Made by a program: the position numbers and the translations under genes. Under the pieces are notes generated by a model. That model was given only the letters and a program-made list of their open reading frames with translations, was not told the origin of the DNA and ran no database searches. Below, piece after piece: positions 16,859-25,135 of a DNA stretch of 64,000 nt. Where the stretch lies: contig JBKHEJ010000001.1 in NCBI GenBank assembly GCA_046540855.1, forward strand, positions 1 through 64,000. Direction: 5' to 3'. This DNA comes from T1Sed10-7 sp046540855. GTDB taxonomy: Bacteria; Actinomycetota; Nitriliruptoria; Nitriliruptorales; Nitriliruptoraceae. Position 1 is the first letter of the stretch; every line of letters starts with the position of its first letter.

Positions 16859-17214
16859 GATCAGCGTGGCAGCCCACAGATGGTTCCCCGACCTGCGGAC
16901 CACCTCGATCTGCGACGGTGGCCGCAGCCCCCTCGTCGCGGCCGGGCCGTGAGTTGCACGGGGCCGGTGCCGTTGTGTGAAGCGAACCGACGCCCCAACC
17001 GTCGAGTCGCTTCAGACGATCCGTACGGCCGTCGAGTGGTGAGGTGGAGGCACCGTGGTGGTGCGTTGAGTGAGCAGGGCGTCACGCATGGTCGGGGCTG
17101 CCGATGCCGGGCATCGACCGGACGGCACCTCGGTCACCCGGATCGGGGCGGCACCATCGCTGAAGCCGGGCATTGTCGGGTCCGAGCCGGCTCGCTAGCC
17201 TCTCAGCGCGGCGA
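16859..17214. other. Non-coding stretch at the left edge of the peptide/amide block
   Basis: No convincing gene. Short frames exist, but none has a ribosome site or a recognisable domain. The DNA around 16970-17100 looks less GC-rich than its surroundings, and the peptidase similarity has ended, so the junction of the inserted or duplicated block probably lies here. TAGCCT at 17196-17201 is the likely -10 element of the DUF885 gene. Confidence 0.5.
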
Positions 17215-17230
17215 ACGAGCGATCGTTCGC
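17215..17230. promoter_or_regulatory. Operator-like site 4 (12/14)
   Basis: ACGAGCG-AT-CGTTCGC upstream of the DUF885 gene at 17353, 13 bp after the TAGCCT element. A wider perfect inverted repeat, GCGAACGA-N4-TCGTTCGC, covers 17211-17230. Confidence 0.65.
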
Positions 17231-17352
17231 AACGAGACGGCGTCGTGACCGCGCGGAGGAACCGGTTGCGGGGAAGCCGCCCAGCACAGGCTGGCCTGTT
17301 GGCGCGGGTCGGATCCCGAAGCAGGCGTCAGCCGCAGGAGGAGGGTTGATCC

Positions 17353-19026
17353 ATGCCAGAGCTCGCGAAGGTCATCGACGATTACCTGGAAGCCACCTTC
17401 ACCCTCGACCCGGTGGCCGCGAGCGACCTCGGGGTGCACGACCACGACCACGAGCTCGGCGTGTTCGATGCGGACCGTATGGCCGAACACCGCGACCACC
17501 TCGTCGCCACCATCGCAGCCCTGCGTGCCATCGACCCCGCAGGCCTCTCCCAGCTCGAGGCGCTCGATCACACGATCGCTCTCAGCGAGGCCGAGGTGGA
17601 CCTTCGTCGGCACGATGACCAGCGGGTGTGGGAACGCGCCCCCTACTGGTACGCGGAGCGGCTCGGCGACGCTCTCTCCACCCTGATGACCCGGACCTCG
17701 ACCCCGCTCGAGGCCCGTGGGGAGGCGATGCGGGCTCGGTTGCGGGCGACGCCTCGGTACCTAGCGACGGCGTTGGCGACCCTCTCTGACGCGACGCCCG
17801 AGGTGTACGTCGGCATGGGGCGCACGGCCGCCCGCGGGATGCAGGAGTTCCTCGCCGACGCCGTGCCTGCCTTCGCGGCTCAGCTGCCCGATCCACTGGC
17901 CGCCGAGATCGCAGCCGACAGCGCCGCAGCCGGAGCTGCGCTGGAGCGTTTCGACCGGGGGCTCGAGGATCTGGGAGCGCGCGCGGCGGGGGAGTACCGC
18001 GCGGGTGCGGCGCACGTGGACTTCCTGCTCGAGACCTACCACCGCGTCGAGATGGACCACGACGAGCTCTACGCTTGGGGGCGTGAGGCGGTCGATCGCG
18101 ATCGCGCGGCGCTGGAAGCGTTGGCTGCCGAACTGGATCCCACGTCATCGTGGATGGAGCAGATCGCACGGGTCAAGGACCATCACCCCGCTCCGGAAGC
18201 CTTCGTGACCGCCTACGGCGATGAGATGGCGCTCGCTCGGGAGCACTGCATCGAGAAGGACCTGATCACCATCCCCGATGGCGAGGTGTGCCGGATGCGT
18301 TGGTTGCCCGCCTATCTGCGGGCCAGCCTCCCCATCGCGGTCATGGCGACCACGCCGCCCTTCGAGCCTGGACTCGAGAGCGAGTGGCTGATCACCCCGC
18401 TGGATCCGGATGCGCCGCAGGAGCGCCAGCGTCAGCACATGCGAGACAACTGCTACGCGTTCTGCCGGTCCATAGCGGGTCATGAGATCTACCCGGGACA
18501 CCACCTCCAGAAGGTGCACCACAAGCTGGCCACGGCGGCATCACCGATCCGCCGCTACACCTCCAGCCCGCTCTTCGTCGAGGGCTGGGGCCTGTACACC
18601 GAGGACCTCCTGACCGAGACCGGGCTGCTGGCGGAACCCGACGTTCGCCTGTTCAAGCTGCGCAACGCTCTGTGGCGTTCGGCCCGGGTGGTGGTGGACA
18701 CCGGGCTGCACACCCGCGGCATGAACGTGCGGGAGGCTGCGGACGTACTGGAGCGGGAGGTGTGCCTCGATCGTCACATGGCCGAGGGCGAGATCATGCG
18801 CTATGTGCGGCACGACAACCCCACCTATCCATCGTCCTACCTGTTGGGACGGACCGCGATCCACGAGCTAAGGCAGCGGGCGATCCCCGGGAAGTCGGTC
18901 GGTCCAGACCTCAAGGCCTTCCACGACAAACTGCTCTCCTACGGCTCGATCCCCGTCGCGCTGATCGCGGAACAGTTCGCTCTGGACGGGCTGATCCCTC
19001 CCGCCACGGGCACTCTGCCGGGCTGA
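17353..19026 (+). CDS. DUF885 family metallopeptidase-like protein
   Basis: DUF885 protein of 557 aa, mostly helical, related to zinc metallopeptidases. The metal motif HEIYPGHH (HExxxGHH) lies at residues 377-384, followed by VEGWGLYTEDL near 409-419, both characteristic. No signal peptide is visible, so it is predicted to act in the cytosol. GGAGGAGG stands 10 nt before the ATG at 17353. It has an operator-like site upstream and is followed by an SDR relic. A second, distant DUF885 gene (62325) uses HEGAHYQQ instead. The substrate is probably a peptide or N-acyl compound; this is inference from family and context. Confidence 0.85.
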   Translation: MPELAKVIDDYLEATFTLDPVAASDLGVHDHDHELGVFDADRMAEHRDHLVATIAALRAIDPAGLSQLEALDHTIALSEAEVDLRRHDDQRVWERAPYWYAERLGDALSTLMTRTSTPLEARGEAMRARLRATPRYLATALATLSDATPEVYVGMGRTAARGMQEFLADAVPAFAAQLPDPLAAEIAADSAAAGAALERFDRGLEDLGARAAGEYRAGAAHVDFLLETYHRVEMDHDELYAWGREAVDRDRAALEALAAELDPTSSWMEQIARVKDHHPAPEAFVTAYGDEMALAREHCIEKDLITIPDGEVCRMRWLPAYLRASLPIAVMATTPPFEPGLESEWLITPLDPDAPQERQRQHMRDNCYAFCRSIAGHEIYPGHHLQKVHHKLATAASPIRRYTSSPLFVEGWGLYTEDLLTETGLLAEPDVRLFKLRNALWRSARVVVDTGLHTRGMNVREAADVLEREVCLDRHMAEGEIMRYVRHDNPTYPSSYLLGRTAIHELRQRAIPGKSVGPDLKAFHDKLLSYGSIPVALIAEQFALDGLIPPATGTLPG

Positions 19027-19144
19027 TGAGCGCCCAGGCCCTTGTCGCTTGGCCTGCGGACGCTCGCCAGGGTGCTGGTGGTCGGCAGCTGAGTTGGGAT
19101 CCACCCCGCTCTGCCTCGGTCGGTTCGCTTGGCGGGGTGGTGCC

Positions 19145-19648
19145 GTGCCGGACGTCGTGATGACGTGCGTGGGGGTGCTGCGCAACGCACCGATCACGGA
19201 GATGGAGGACGACGACCTCGACGAGGTGGTCGGAGTCCACCTCGCCGGCACCTTCAAGGTGGTCCGGGCAGCGGTACCCCACCTACGGGGAGGCTCGTCG
19301 ATCGTGACGGTGTCCTCGGGCGCCGCCTGGGGCTCTACCCGGGGCCACAGCAACTACTCGGCGGCCAAGGCCTCGATCCCCGGCCTCACCCGTGCCCTGG
19401 CACTCGGGTTGGCGCCACACACCCGGGTGAACGCCGTAGCGCCCGGAGCCGTCGAGAGCCGTATGACCCGCCAGACCGCGGCGCAACTGGGCATGGACAT
19501 GGAGACCTACCGGCAACGGATCGCTGCGCAGGTGCCCCTCGCTCGGATCGGGCAGCCCGAGGACGTCGCCGACGTCATCCGCTTCCTCGCATCGTCGATG
19601 GCGCGCTACGTCACCGGCCAGGTGATCAAGGTCGGCGGGGCACCGTGA
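19145..19648 (+). pseudogene. 5'-truncated short-chain dehydrogenase (SDR)
   Basis: The frame from GTG 19145 encodes the last 167 residues of an SDR: VSSGAAWG, catalytic NYSAAKAS (Tyr, Lys), VNAVAPGAVESRM and YVTGQVIKVGG. The first 70-80 residues with the Gly-rich NAD(P)-binding motif are absent, and the bases back to the DUF885 stop do not encode them in any frame I could read. It is probably a dead remnant; a short functional form is unlikely because the cofactor loop is missing. Confidence 0.75.
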
Positions 19649-19794
19649 CCGGGCAGCTGGCGGGGGAGCAGTGCCGCCGCAGCAACCATCTCAGCCGGGG
19701 TCGTGAGGGTCCCTCGCGCCTCGATCCGGAACGGTGGTCGCATCAGAAGTCGAGGTTGCCCACCTCGCCGCGGGCTGCTTCAGTGCTCCCGGAT

Positions 19795-19810
19795 ACGAAC
19801 GAGCGTTAGC
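19795..19810. promoter_or_regulatory. Operator-like site 5 (12/14)
   Basis: ACGAACG-AG-CGTTAGC in the gap between the SDR relic and the amidohydrolase gene at 19904. A TTAGCTC element overlaps its right half. The rest of 19649-19903 shows nothing else. Confidence 0.65.
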
Positions 19811-19903
19811 TCACTGGCGAAGGGTGGGCCTGTCCGATGCCGGCCATCCTTGCGCCGGCCGAGCGGGAGTGAGAAGCGGCGGTCGGCCGCGGGAGGGCGC
19901 GAC

Positions 19904-21082
19904 GTGGTGGAACAGAGTTGGTACCTGCGGGGCGCACGCTGGTTGGACGTGGCGACCGGTGAGACCGCGCAGCGGGATATCGTCCTACGCGACGGTCGTA
20001 TCGCGGCTGAGCCCGGTGATGCGACGGTGGTGGACGCATCCGGTCTCACCGCGCTCTTCGGGCTGTGGGACTGCCACACCCACCCGGGTGGGATGATGTA
20101 CGACCCGGACGCTGCCGGCTACTTCGAGGCCGCCCCCGAGCGCACGATCCGCGCGGGCGAGAACCTCCAGCAAGCGGCACGGATGGGGGTCACTGGTACG
20201 CGGGCAGTCGACGAGGCGAACGAGATCGACCTGGCTTGGGGCCGTGCCTTCGCCGCGGGCACCCCGGTCGGTCCCAGGGTGCTCGGCGCGGGCCGCGGCA
20301 TCCGGACCACCGCCGGACACGGGACGGCCTTCCCGCGGGTCTTCACGCAGCTCGATGCGGAGCTCGTGGTAGACGGCCCCACTCAGATGGCCCGGGCGGT
20401 GCGTCTGCTGGTCGAGCGGGGCGCGCACTGGGTCAAGATCATGCTCACCGGCGGCTTGTACAGCCCCCACGAGACCGTGGACGGGGTGCAGTTCACCGAC
20501 GAGGAACTGACGGCCCTGATGGAGGTGGCTCGGATCCGTGGGATCCCCGTCGCCGCCCACTGTGGTGGCTCCGAGGCTGCGGTGCGCTTCGCTGAGCTCG
20601 GAGGCCGCTCGGTGGAACACGGCTACGCCCTCGACGAGCGGGCGGCAGCTGCGATGGCCGCTCATGGCACCTGGTTCGTGCCGACGCTGTCGGTGACCCA
20701 CGACCGGGAGTTCATCGAGGCCGAAGGGTGGCCCGCGCATGCCGCCAACCGGGCCTTCGAGACCGCGCCCGGGCATGCTGACGCGGTGCGGGTCTGCCAG
20801 GAGGCCGGGGTGCGCATCGCTGCGGGCGCCGACCTCAATCCGATCGGGCCACGGCTGCACCGCGAACTGGAGATGATGGAGCGTGCCGGCATGGATCGCC
20901 TCGCGGTCCTGGAGGCGGCAACCGTGGGAGGGCGGGCACTGAACGGCTTCGGGGACGACACGCTGCCCGAGGCCGGCGGGATCGGCGATCTCGTCCTGGT
21001 CGAGGGTGACCCACTGGACGATCTCGCGGTGCTCCGCACGCCCCGGATGGTCTTCGCTCACGGACGCCGGCTGGTCGCGTGA
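19904..21082 (+). CDS. Amidohydrolase superfamily protein (prolidase/imidazolonepropionase-like)
   Basis: Metal-dependent hydrolase of 392 aa. Metal ligands fit the binuclear type: His58 and His60 in CHTHPGG, a likely carbamylated Lys178 in WVKIMLTGG, His in VAAHCGG, His in VEHGYAL and Asp310 in GADLNP. This set matches the Xaa-Pro dipeptidase-like group that hydrolyses N-acyl or dipeptide amides. No signal peptide. Tandem GTGs at 19904 and 19907 follow GGGAGGG; the first is chosen for spacing. A clear paralogue lies at 49712, and this in-block copy appears to have more A/T at third positions. Operator-like site upstream. Confidence 0.87.
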   Translation: MVEQSWYLRGARWLDVATGETAQRDIVLRDGRIAAEPGDATVVDASGLTALFGLWDCHTHPGGMMYDPDAAGYFEAAPERTIRAGENLQQAARMGVTGTRAVDEANEIDLAWGRAFAAGTPVGPRVLGAGRGIRTTAGHGTAFPRVFTQLDAELVVDGPTQMARAVRLLVERGAHWVKIMLTGGLYSPHETVDGVQFTDEELTALMEVARIRGIPVAAHCGGSEAAVRFAELGGRSVEHGYALDERAAAAMAAHGTWFVPTLSVTHDREFIEAEGWPAHAANRAFETAPGHADAVRVCQEAGVRIAAGADLNPIGPRLHRELEMMERAGMDRLAVLEAATVGGRALNGFGDDTLPEAGGIGDLVLVEGDPLDDLAVLRTPRMVFAHGRRLVA

Positions 21083-21188
21083 GCAGCCGAGCGCTCGCGC
21101 GTGGGCGCGCTCGCACGGTGGCCGGCGCCGGTCGAGGCGTGAAGCAACGCCGCGGTCTTGCCGTGGCAGTTACCTCGATAGTAGGCTA

Positions 21189-21204
21189 ACGAACGGTCGT
21201 TCGT
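21189..21204. promoter_or_regulatory. Operator-like site 6, perfect ACGAACG-GT-CGTTCGT
   Basis: All 14 symmetric bases match, making this the best site in the window and the model for the others. TAGGCT at 21182-21187 ends one base before it. It controls the first binding-protein gene (start 21311). Confidence 0.8.
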
Positions 21205-21310
21205 CCGTGTCGCCGGCGCGGGCGGGGGAGAGGGACACGAAGGCACGCTGGGAGCAGCGGAGGTGCGAGTACGCGCCGCCGTTCGCATGATCACCAAGGG
21301 AGCTGACTCG

Positions 21311-23059
21311 ATGAAGCAGCCTCAGGAACGCAAGATCCAGCGAGCGGCGCTACTGCTGCTGCTCGCGCTGGCCATGGTCGCCGCAGCCTGCGGGGAGGCC
21401 GAGGACACCACGTCCGCCGACGAGGGTGAGGACGTCGCCGAGGAGACCGAGGAAGGTGAGGAGGTCGAGGACGACGAGGGTGATGAGGAGGGTGGCGACG
21501 AGGAGGAGGCAGCCGGTGATCGTGTCGATGGCGGCACGGTCATCTTCGGTGCCGAGCAGGAGCCGGCCATCCTCAACCCGTCGATCCAGGAGGGCATCCT
21601 GTTCGCGACCTCGGTGGTCGTCGCGCCCCAGCTCTACCCGTTGTGGCGGATCACGCCGGAGCTGGACTTCGAACCCCTGCTCCTCGACGGAGAGCCCGTC
21701 GTCGAGGAGGATCCCTTCCGCGTGACCTACACGCTGAAGGAGGACGCGGTGTGGAGCGACGGCACCCCGATCACCGCTCGTGACGTCGAGTTCACGTGGG
21801 AGCGCCGGGTCGACCCCGAGGTGGAGGTCGCGAACCGAACCGGTTACGACCAGGTCAGCGACGTCGAGATCGTGGACGACAAGACCATCACCTTCACCTT
21901 CGAGGAGGTCTACGCACCCTGGCGTCTGATGTTCTCCACCATCGACGGGGTGATCCTTCCGGCCCACATCCTCGAGGGTGAGGACCTGAACGAGGTGTGG
22001 CGGGACGATATCCCGGTCGCTTCCGGTCCGTTCATGTTCGAGGAGTGGAACCGCGGCGTGGACCTCACCCTGGTCAAGAACGAGAACTACTGGGGGACCG
22101 AGCCGAGCCTGGACCGGATCGTCTTCCGGTTCCTCGAGGACTCCTCGACGCAGGTGCAGCAGTTGCGAGGTGGGGAGATCGACGTGCTCGCTCCGCAACC
22201 GCAGATCGATCTCGTGGAGCAGATCGAGGCCATCGACGACGTCGTGCTGAACGCCGTCGCCGGTCCGAGCTGGGAGCACCTGAACCTGCAGGCGGACAAG
22301 CCGGAGCTCGCACCGCTGTTCGTCCGCCAGGCCATCGCCAAGGGCATCGACCGAGCAGCGCTCGTTGATGCGCTGATCGCGCCGATCCAGCCCGACGCGG
22401 AGCCTCTGGACAGCATCTTCTACCTGACCAACCAGCCGGAGTTCGAGCCGAACTGGTCGGATGCGCTGGCCTTCGACCCGGAGGCGGCCGAGCAGTTGCT
22501 CATCGACAACGGGTGCGAGCTCGGTGACGACGGCGTGTACGTCTGCGATGGTGTCCGCCTGTCGATCCCCTACGCGACCACGACGGGCAACGAGCGCCGG
22601 GAGCTGACCTTCGAGGTCCTTCAGGCGCAGCTCGCGGACATCGGCATCGAGCTGAGCGCGGACTTCTCGGAGGCCTCGGTCCTGTTCGGTACGCGCCTGT
22701 TCGAGCGGGACTTCAGCATCAGCGCGTGGGGTTGGACGGGCACTCCGGATCCCTTCAACACCATCTCACAGTGGGGCTGCACGGATGAGGACGCGGGTAC
22801 CGGTGGGCAGAACTTCACCGGGGTCTGCTCGGAGGAGGCCACCGAGCTCATGCGTGAGGCGAACCAGGAGATCGACCCGGGGCGCCGCACGGAGCTGTTC
22901 CAGGAGGCCGACGCCCTGCTGGCTGAGCTGGTCCCGGTGATCCCGCTCTACCAGACCCCGACGATCACGGCGTACAACACCCGGGTGGCCGGCGTGGAGA
23001 CGAACCCGAGCTCGGTGGGTCCGACCTGGAACACCCAGGACTGGTACCTGACCGAGTGA
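21311..23059 (+). CDS. Peptide ABC transporter substrate-binding lipoprotein 1
   Basis: Family 5 extracellular solute-binding protein (dipeptide/oligopeptide type), 582 aa. N-terminal signal with lipobox MVAAACG (lipid Cys27), then a 60-residue Asp/Glu-rich linker, then the binding domain (EEDPFRVTYTLKEDAVWSDG, PVASGPFMFEEWN). The ATG at 21311 is preferred over the frame start at 21263 because it opens the signal peptide. No permease is adjacent; the leftward transporter at 37162-41203, which lacks a binding protein, is a likely partner. It is a tandem paralogue of the gene at 23365. A strong hairpin follows. Confidence 0.92.
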   Translation: MKQPQERKIQRAALLLLLALAMVAAACGEAEDTTSADEGEDVAEETEEGEEVEDDEGDEEGGDEEEAAGDRVDGGTVIFGAEQEPAILNPSIQEGILFATSVVVAPQLYPLWRITPELDFEPLLLDGEPVVEEDPFRVTYTLKEDAVWSDGTPITARDVEFTWERRVDPEVEVANRTGYDQVSDVEIVDDKTITFTFEEVYAPWRLMFSTIDGVILPAHILEGEDLNEVWRDDIPVASGPFMFEEWNRGVDLTLVKNENYWGTEPSLDRIVFRFLEDSSTQVQQLRGGEIDVLAPQPQIDLVEQIEAIDDVVLNAVAGPSWEHLNLQADKPELAPLFVRQAIAKGIDRAALVDALIAPIQPDAEPLDSIFYLTNQPEFEPNWSDALAFDPEAAEQLLIDNGCELGDDGVYVCDGVRLSIPYATTTGNERRELTFEVLQAQLADIGIELSADFSEASVLFGTRLFERDFSISAWGWTGTPDPFNTISQWGCTDEDAGTGGQNFTGVCSEEATELMREANQEIDPGRRTELFQEADALLAELVPVIPLYQTPTITAYNTRVAGVETNPSSVGPTWNTQDWYLTE

Positions 23060-23093
23060 CCTGACCGGTGGCTGCCAGCGCCACCACCGACAC

Positions 23094-23122
23094 GGAGGGG
23101 GCGGCCACAGGCCGCCCCCTCC
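23094..23122 (+). terminator. Strong hairpin after binding protein 1
   Basis: A perfect 13-bp GC stem (GGAGGGGGCGGCC and its complement) closes a 3-nt loop, 35 bp after the stop. No long T-run follows, as is common in high-GC Actinomycetota. The rest of 23060-23364 holds only the site at 23233. Confidence 0.75.
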
Positions 23123-23232
23123 TGCGTACCGCCAGCACCATCGCCAGCGTGTGCGGCCATCGCGCGTCGGCGGTGATTATGGCCGGGGTACCTGACGCCC
23201 CCCAGGACGGTCTTCTATCGTCGTCGTAGGAG

Positions 23233-23248
23233 GCGAGCGTACGTTCAT
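23233..23248. promoter_or_regulatory. Operator-like site 7 (11/14) within a larger inverted repeat
   Basis: GCGAGCG-TA-CGTTCAT upstream of binding protein 2. It lies inside a second perfect inverted repeat with arms GGAGGCGA (23229-23236) and TCGCCTCC (23249-23256). TATCGT at 23216-23221 is the likely -10 element. Confidence 0.62.
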
Positions 23249-23364
23249 TCGCCTCCCGTCCAGAGGTACGGGGAGCGTCTGGGACCTCGCCGTGCTCGGC
23301 CACCTCGGTGGATGCCCCGTCAGCAGGCGCGGACCTCCACCGACCGAACCACCGAGGGAGTTGT

Positions 23365-25095
23365 ATGCGTACACCGATGAGCAGAGCAGGCCGAGGCGTC
23401 GCCCTTCCGGCGCTGGTCATGGCACTGGCGCTGGTTGCCGCCGCGTGCGCCGGATCCGCCGAGGCCCCCACCGAAGAGCCGACGGAGGACAGTGCCGAGG
23501 AGGAGGCGGCGGGCGAGGCCGAAGAGGACGCGACCGGCGCTGACGCCGAGGAGCCTCAGGCCGGAGGCACCGTCGTGTTCGGCGCCGACCAGGAGCCGGC
23601 GATCATCAACCCCTTCCTTCAGGAGGGGAACCTCTACGCGACCTCCGTCGTGACGACCCCGGTGTTGATGTCGCTGTTCCGGGTCACCCCGGACCTGGAG
23701 TACGAGCCCTACCTGCTGGCCGGTGAGCCGACCGTTGAGGAGGACCCCTTCCGCGTCACCTACGAGCTGCACCCGGACGCGACCTGGAGCGACGGTGAGC
23801 CGATCACCGCGGAGGACGTGGAGTTCACCTGGGAGCGCCGCATCGACCCGGAGGTCGAGGTGGTATCCCGAGAGGGCTACGACCTGGTCTCCGACGTGGA
23901 GATCGTGGACGACAAGACCATCACCTTCACCTTCGAGCGGGAATACGCTCCCTGGCGCACGCTCTTCTCCGACCAGTCGGGGGTGATCCTCCCCAAGCAC
24001 ATCCTCGAGGGTGAGGACCTGAACGAGGTGTGGCGGGACGAGATCCCGGTCGCCTCAGGCCCCTTCCGTTTCGAGGAGTGGAACAAGGGCGTCGACCTGA
24101 CCCTGGTACGCAACGAGGACTACTGGGGTGAGCCGGCACACCTTGATCGGATCGTCTTCCGGTTCCTCGAGGACTCCTCCACCCAGGTGCAGCAACTGCG
24201 CGGTGGCGAGGTCGACGTGCTCGCACCGCAGGCGCAGATCGATCTCGTGGAGCAGGTGGAGGAGATCGGGACCATCACCACCGATGTCGCCAGCGGGGCC
24301 CAGTGGGAGAAGGTCTCCTTCGTCACCGAGGGCACCCCGGTGGAGCCGCTCTATGTCCGGCAGGCGATCGCCAAGGCGATCGACCGCGACGCGATCGTGG
24401 AGGCCCTGATCGCCCCCATCAACCCGGACGCCACTCCGCTGAACAGCCTGCTCTACACCTCCAGCGCCCCGGAGTACCAGCCCAACTGGGAGGAGGCTCT
24501 GGCCTACGACCCCGAGGGGGCGGTCGCGCTGCTCGAGGACAACGGTTGCGAGCGTGACACCGACGATGTGTTCATCTGCGAGGGCGAGCGTCTGGAGATC
24601 GCGTACGCCACCACCACGGGCAACGAGCGTCGCGAGTTGACCTTCGAGATCATGCAGGCGCAGCTCGCCGAGATCGGCATCGCCCTGACCGCGGACTTCT
24701 CCGAGGCCTCCGTGCTGTTCGGCACCCGGGTGTGGGAGAACGACTACGAGATGGCAGGGTGGGCCCTGACCGGCCAGCCCGATCCGGTCGTTGCGCCCTC
24801 GCAGTGGGGCTGCCCCGACGAGGAGCGGGGGACCGGCTCGCAGAACTTCACCCTGTACTGCGAGCAGGAGGCCACGGATCTGATGGTCGAGGCCAACCTG
24901 ACCTCGGACCCGGAGGAGCGAGCTGCGCTCATCAACGCTGCTGATGCGCTGCTGGCCGAGACCATGCTGTCCTTCCCGCTGTACGAGTCGCCGGTCATCA
25001 CCCTGGCCAGCGAGCACGTGCGCGGGGTCCGGACCAACCCGACCAGCGCCGGACCCACCTGGAACGCGGCGGAGTGGTTCCGGACCGACAACTGA
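23365..25095 (+). CDS. Peptide ABC transporter substrate-binding lipoprotein 2
   Basis: Paralogue of the preceding binding protein, 576 aa, with lipobox LVAAACAG (lipid Cys28) and an Asp/Glu-rich linker. Long parts of the binding domain match the neighbour nearly word for word (VSDVEIVDDKTITFTFE, HILEGEDLNEVWRD), while ligand-facing loops and the C-terminal third differ more. This suggests a fairly recent tandem duplication with ligand drift. GAGGGAG precedes the ATG. It has its own operator-like site and terminator, so each binding protein is a separate transcript. Partner permeases are not adjacent. Confidence 0.92.
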   Translation: MRTPMSRAGRGVALPALVMALALVAAACAGSAEAPTEEPTEDSAEEEAAGEAEEDATGADAEEPQAGGTVVFGADQEPAIINPFLQEGNLYATSVVTTPVLMSLFRVTPDLEYEPYLLAGEPTVEEDPFRVTYELHPDATWSDGEPITAEDVEFTWERRIDPEVEVVSREGYDLVSDVEIVDDKTITFTFEREYAPWRTLFSDQSGVILPKHILEGEDLNEVWRDEIPVASGPFRFEEWNKGVDLTLVRNEDYWGEPAHLDRIVFRFLEDSSTQVQQLRGGEVDVLAPQAQIDLVEQVEEIGTITTDVASGAQWEKVSFVTEGTPVEPLYVRQAIAKAIDRDAIVEALIAPINPDATPLNSLLYTSSAPEYQPNWEEALAYDPEGAVALLEDNGCERDTDDVFICEGERLEIAYATTTGNERRELTFEIMQAQLAEIGIALTADFSEASVLFGTRVWENDYEMAGWALTGQPDPVVAPSQWGCPDEERGTGSQNFTLYCEQEATDLMVEANLTSDPEERAALINAADALLAETMLSFPLYESPVITLASEHVRGVRTNPTSAGPTWNAAEWFRTDN

Positions 25096-25104
25096 CCATC
25101 GCTC

Positions 25105-25130
25105 GGGGGTGCCGCCGCGGCGGCACCCCC
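25105..25130. terminator. Hairpin between convergent genes
   Basis: A 12-bp stem (GGGGGTGCCGCC and complement) with a 2-nt centre lies between the ends of binding protein 2 and the gamma-glutamyltransferase gene, so it can serve both directions. Confidence 0.7.
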
Positions 25131-25135
25131 GCCGG

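Noticed and set aside
16880..17248. Plus-strand frame of 122 codons before the DUF885 gene
   Set aside because: No ribosome site, runs through the promoter and operator-like site, and composition is Arg/His-rich without any domain.
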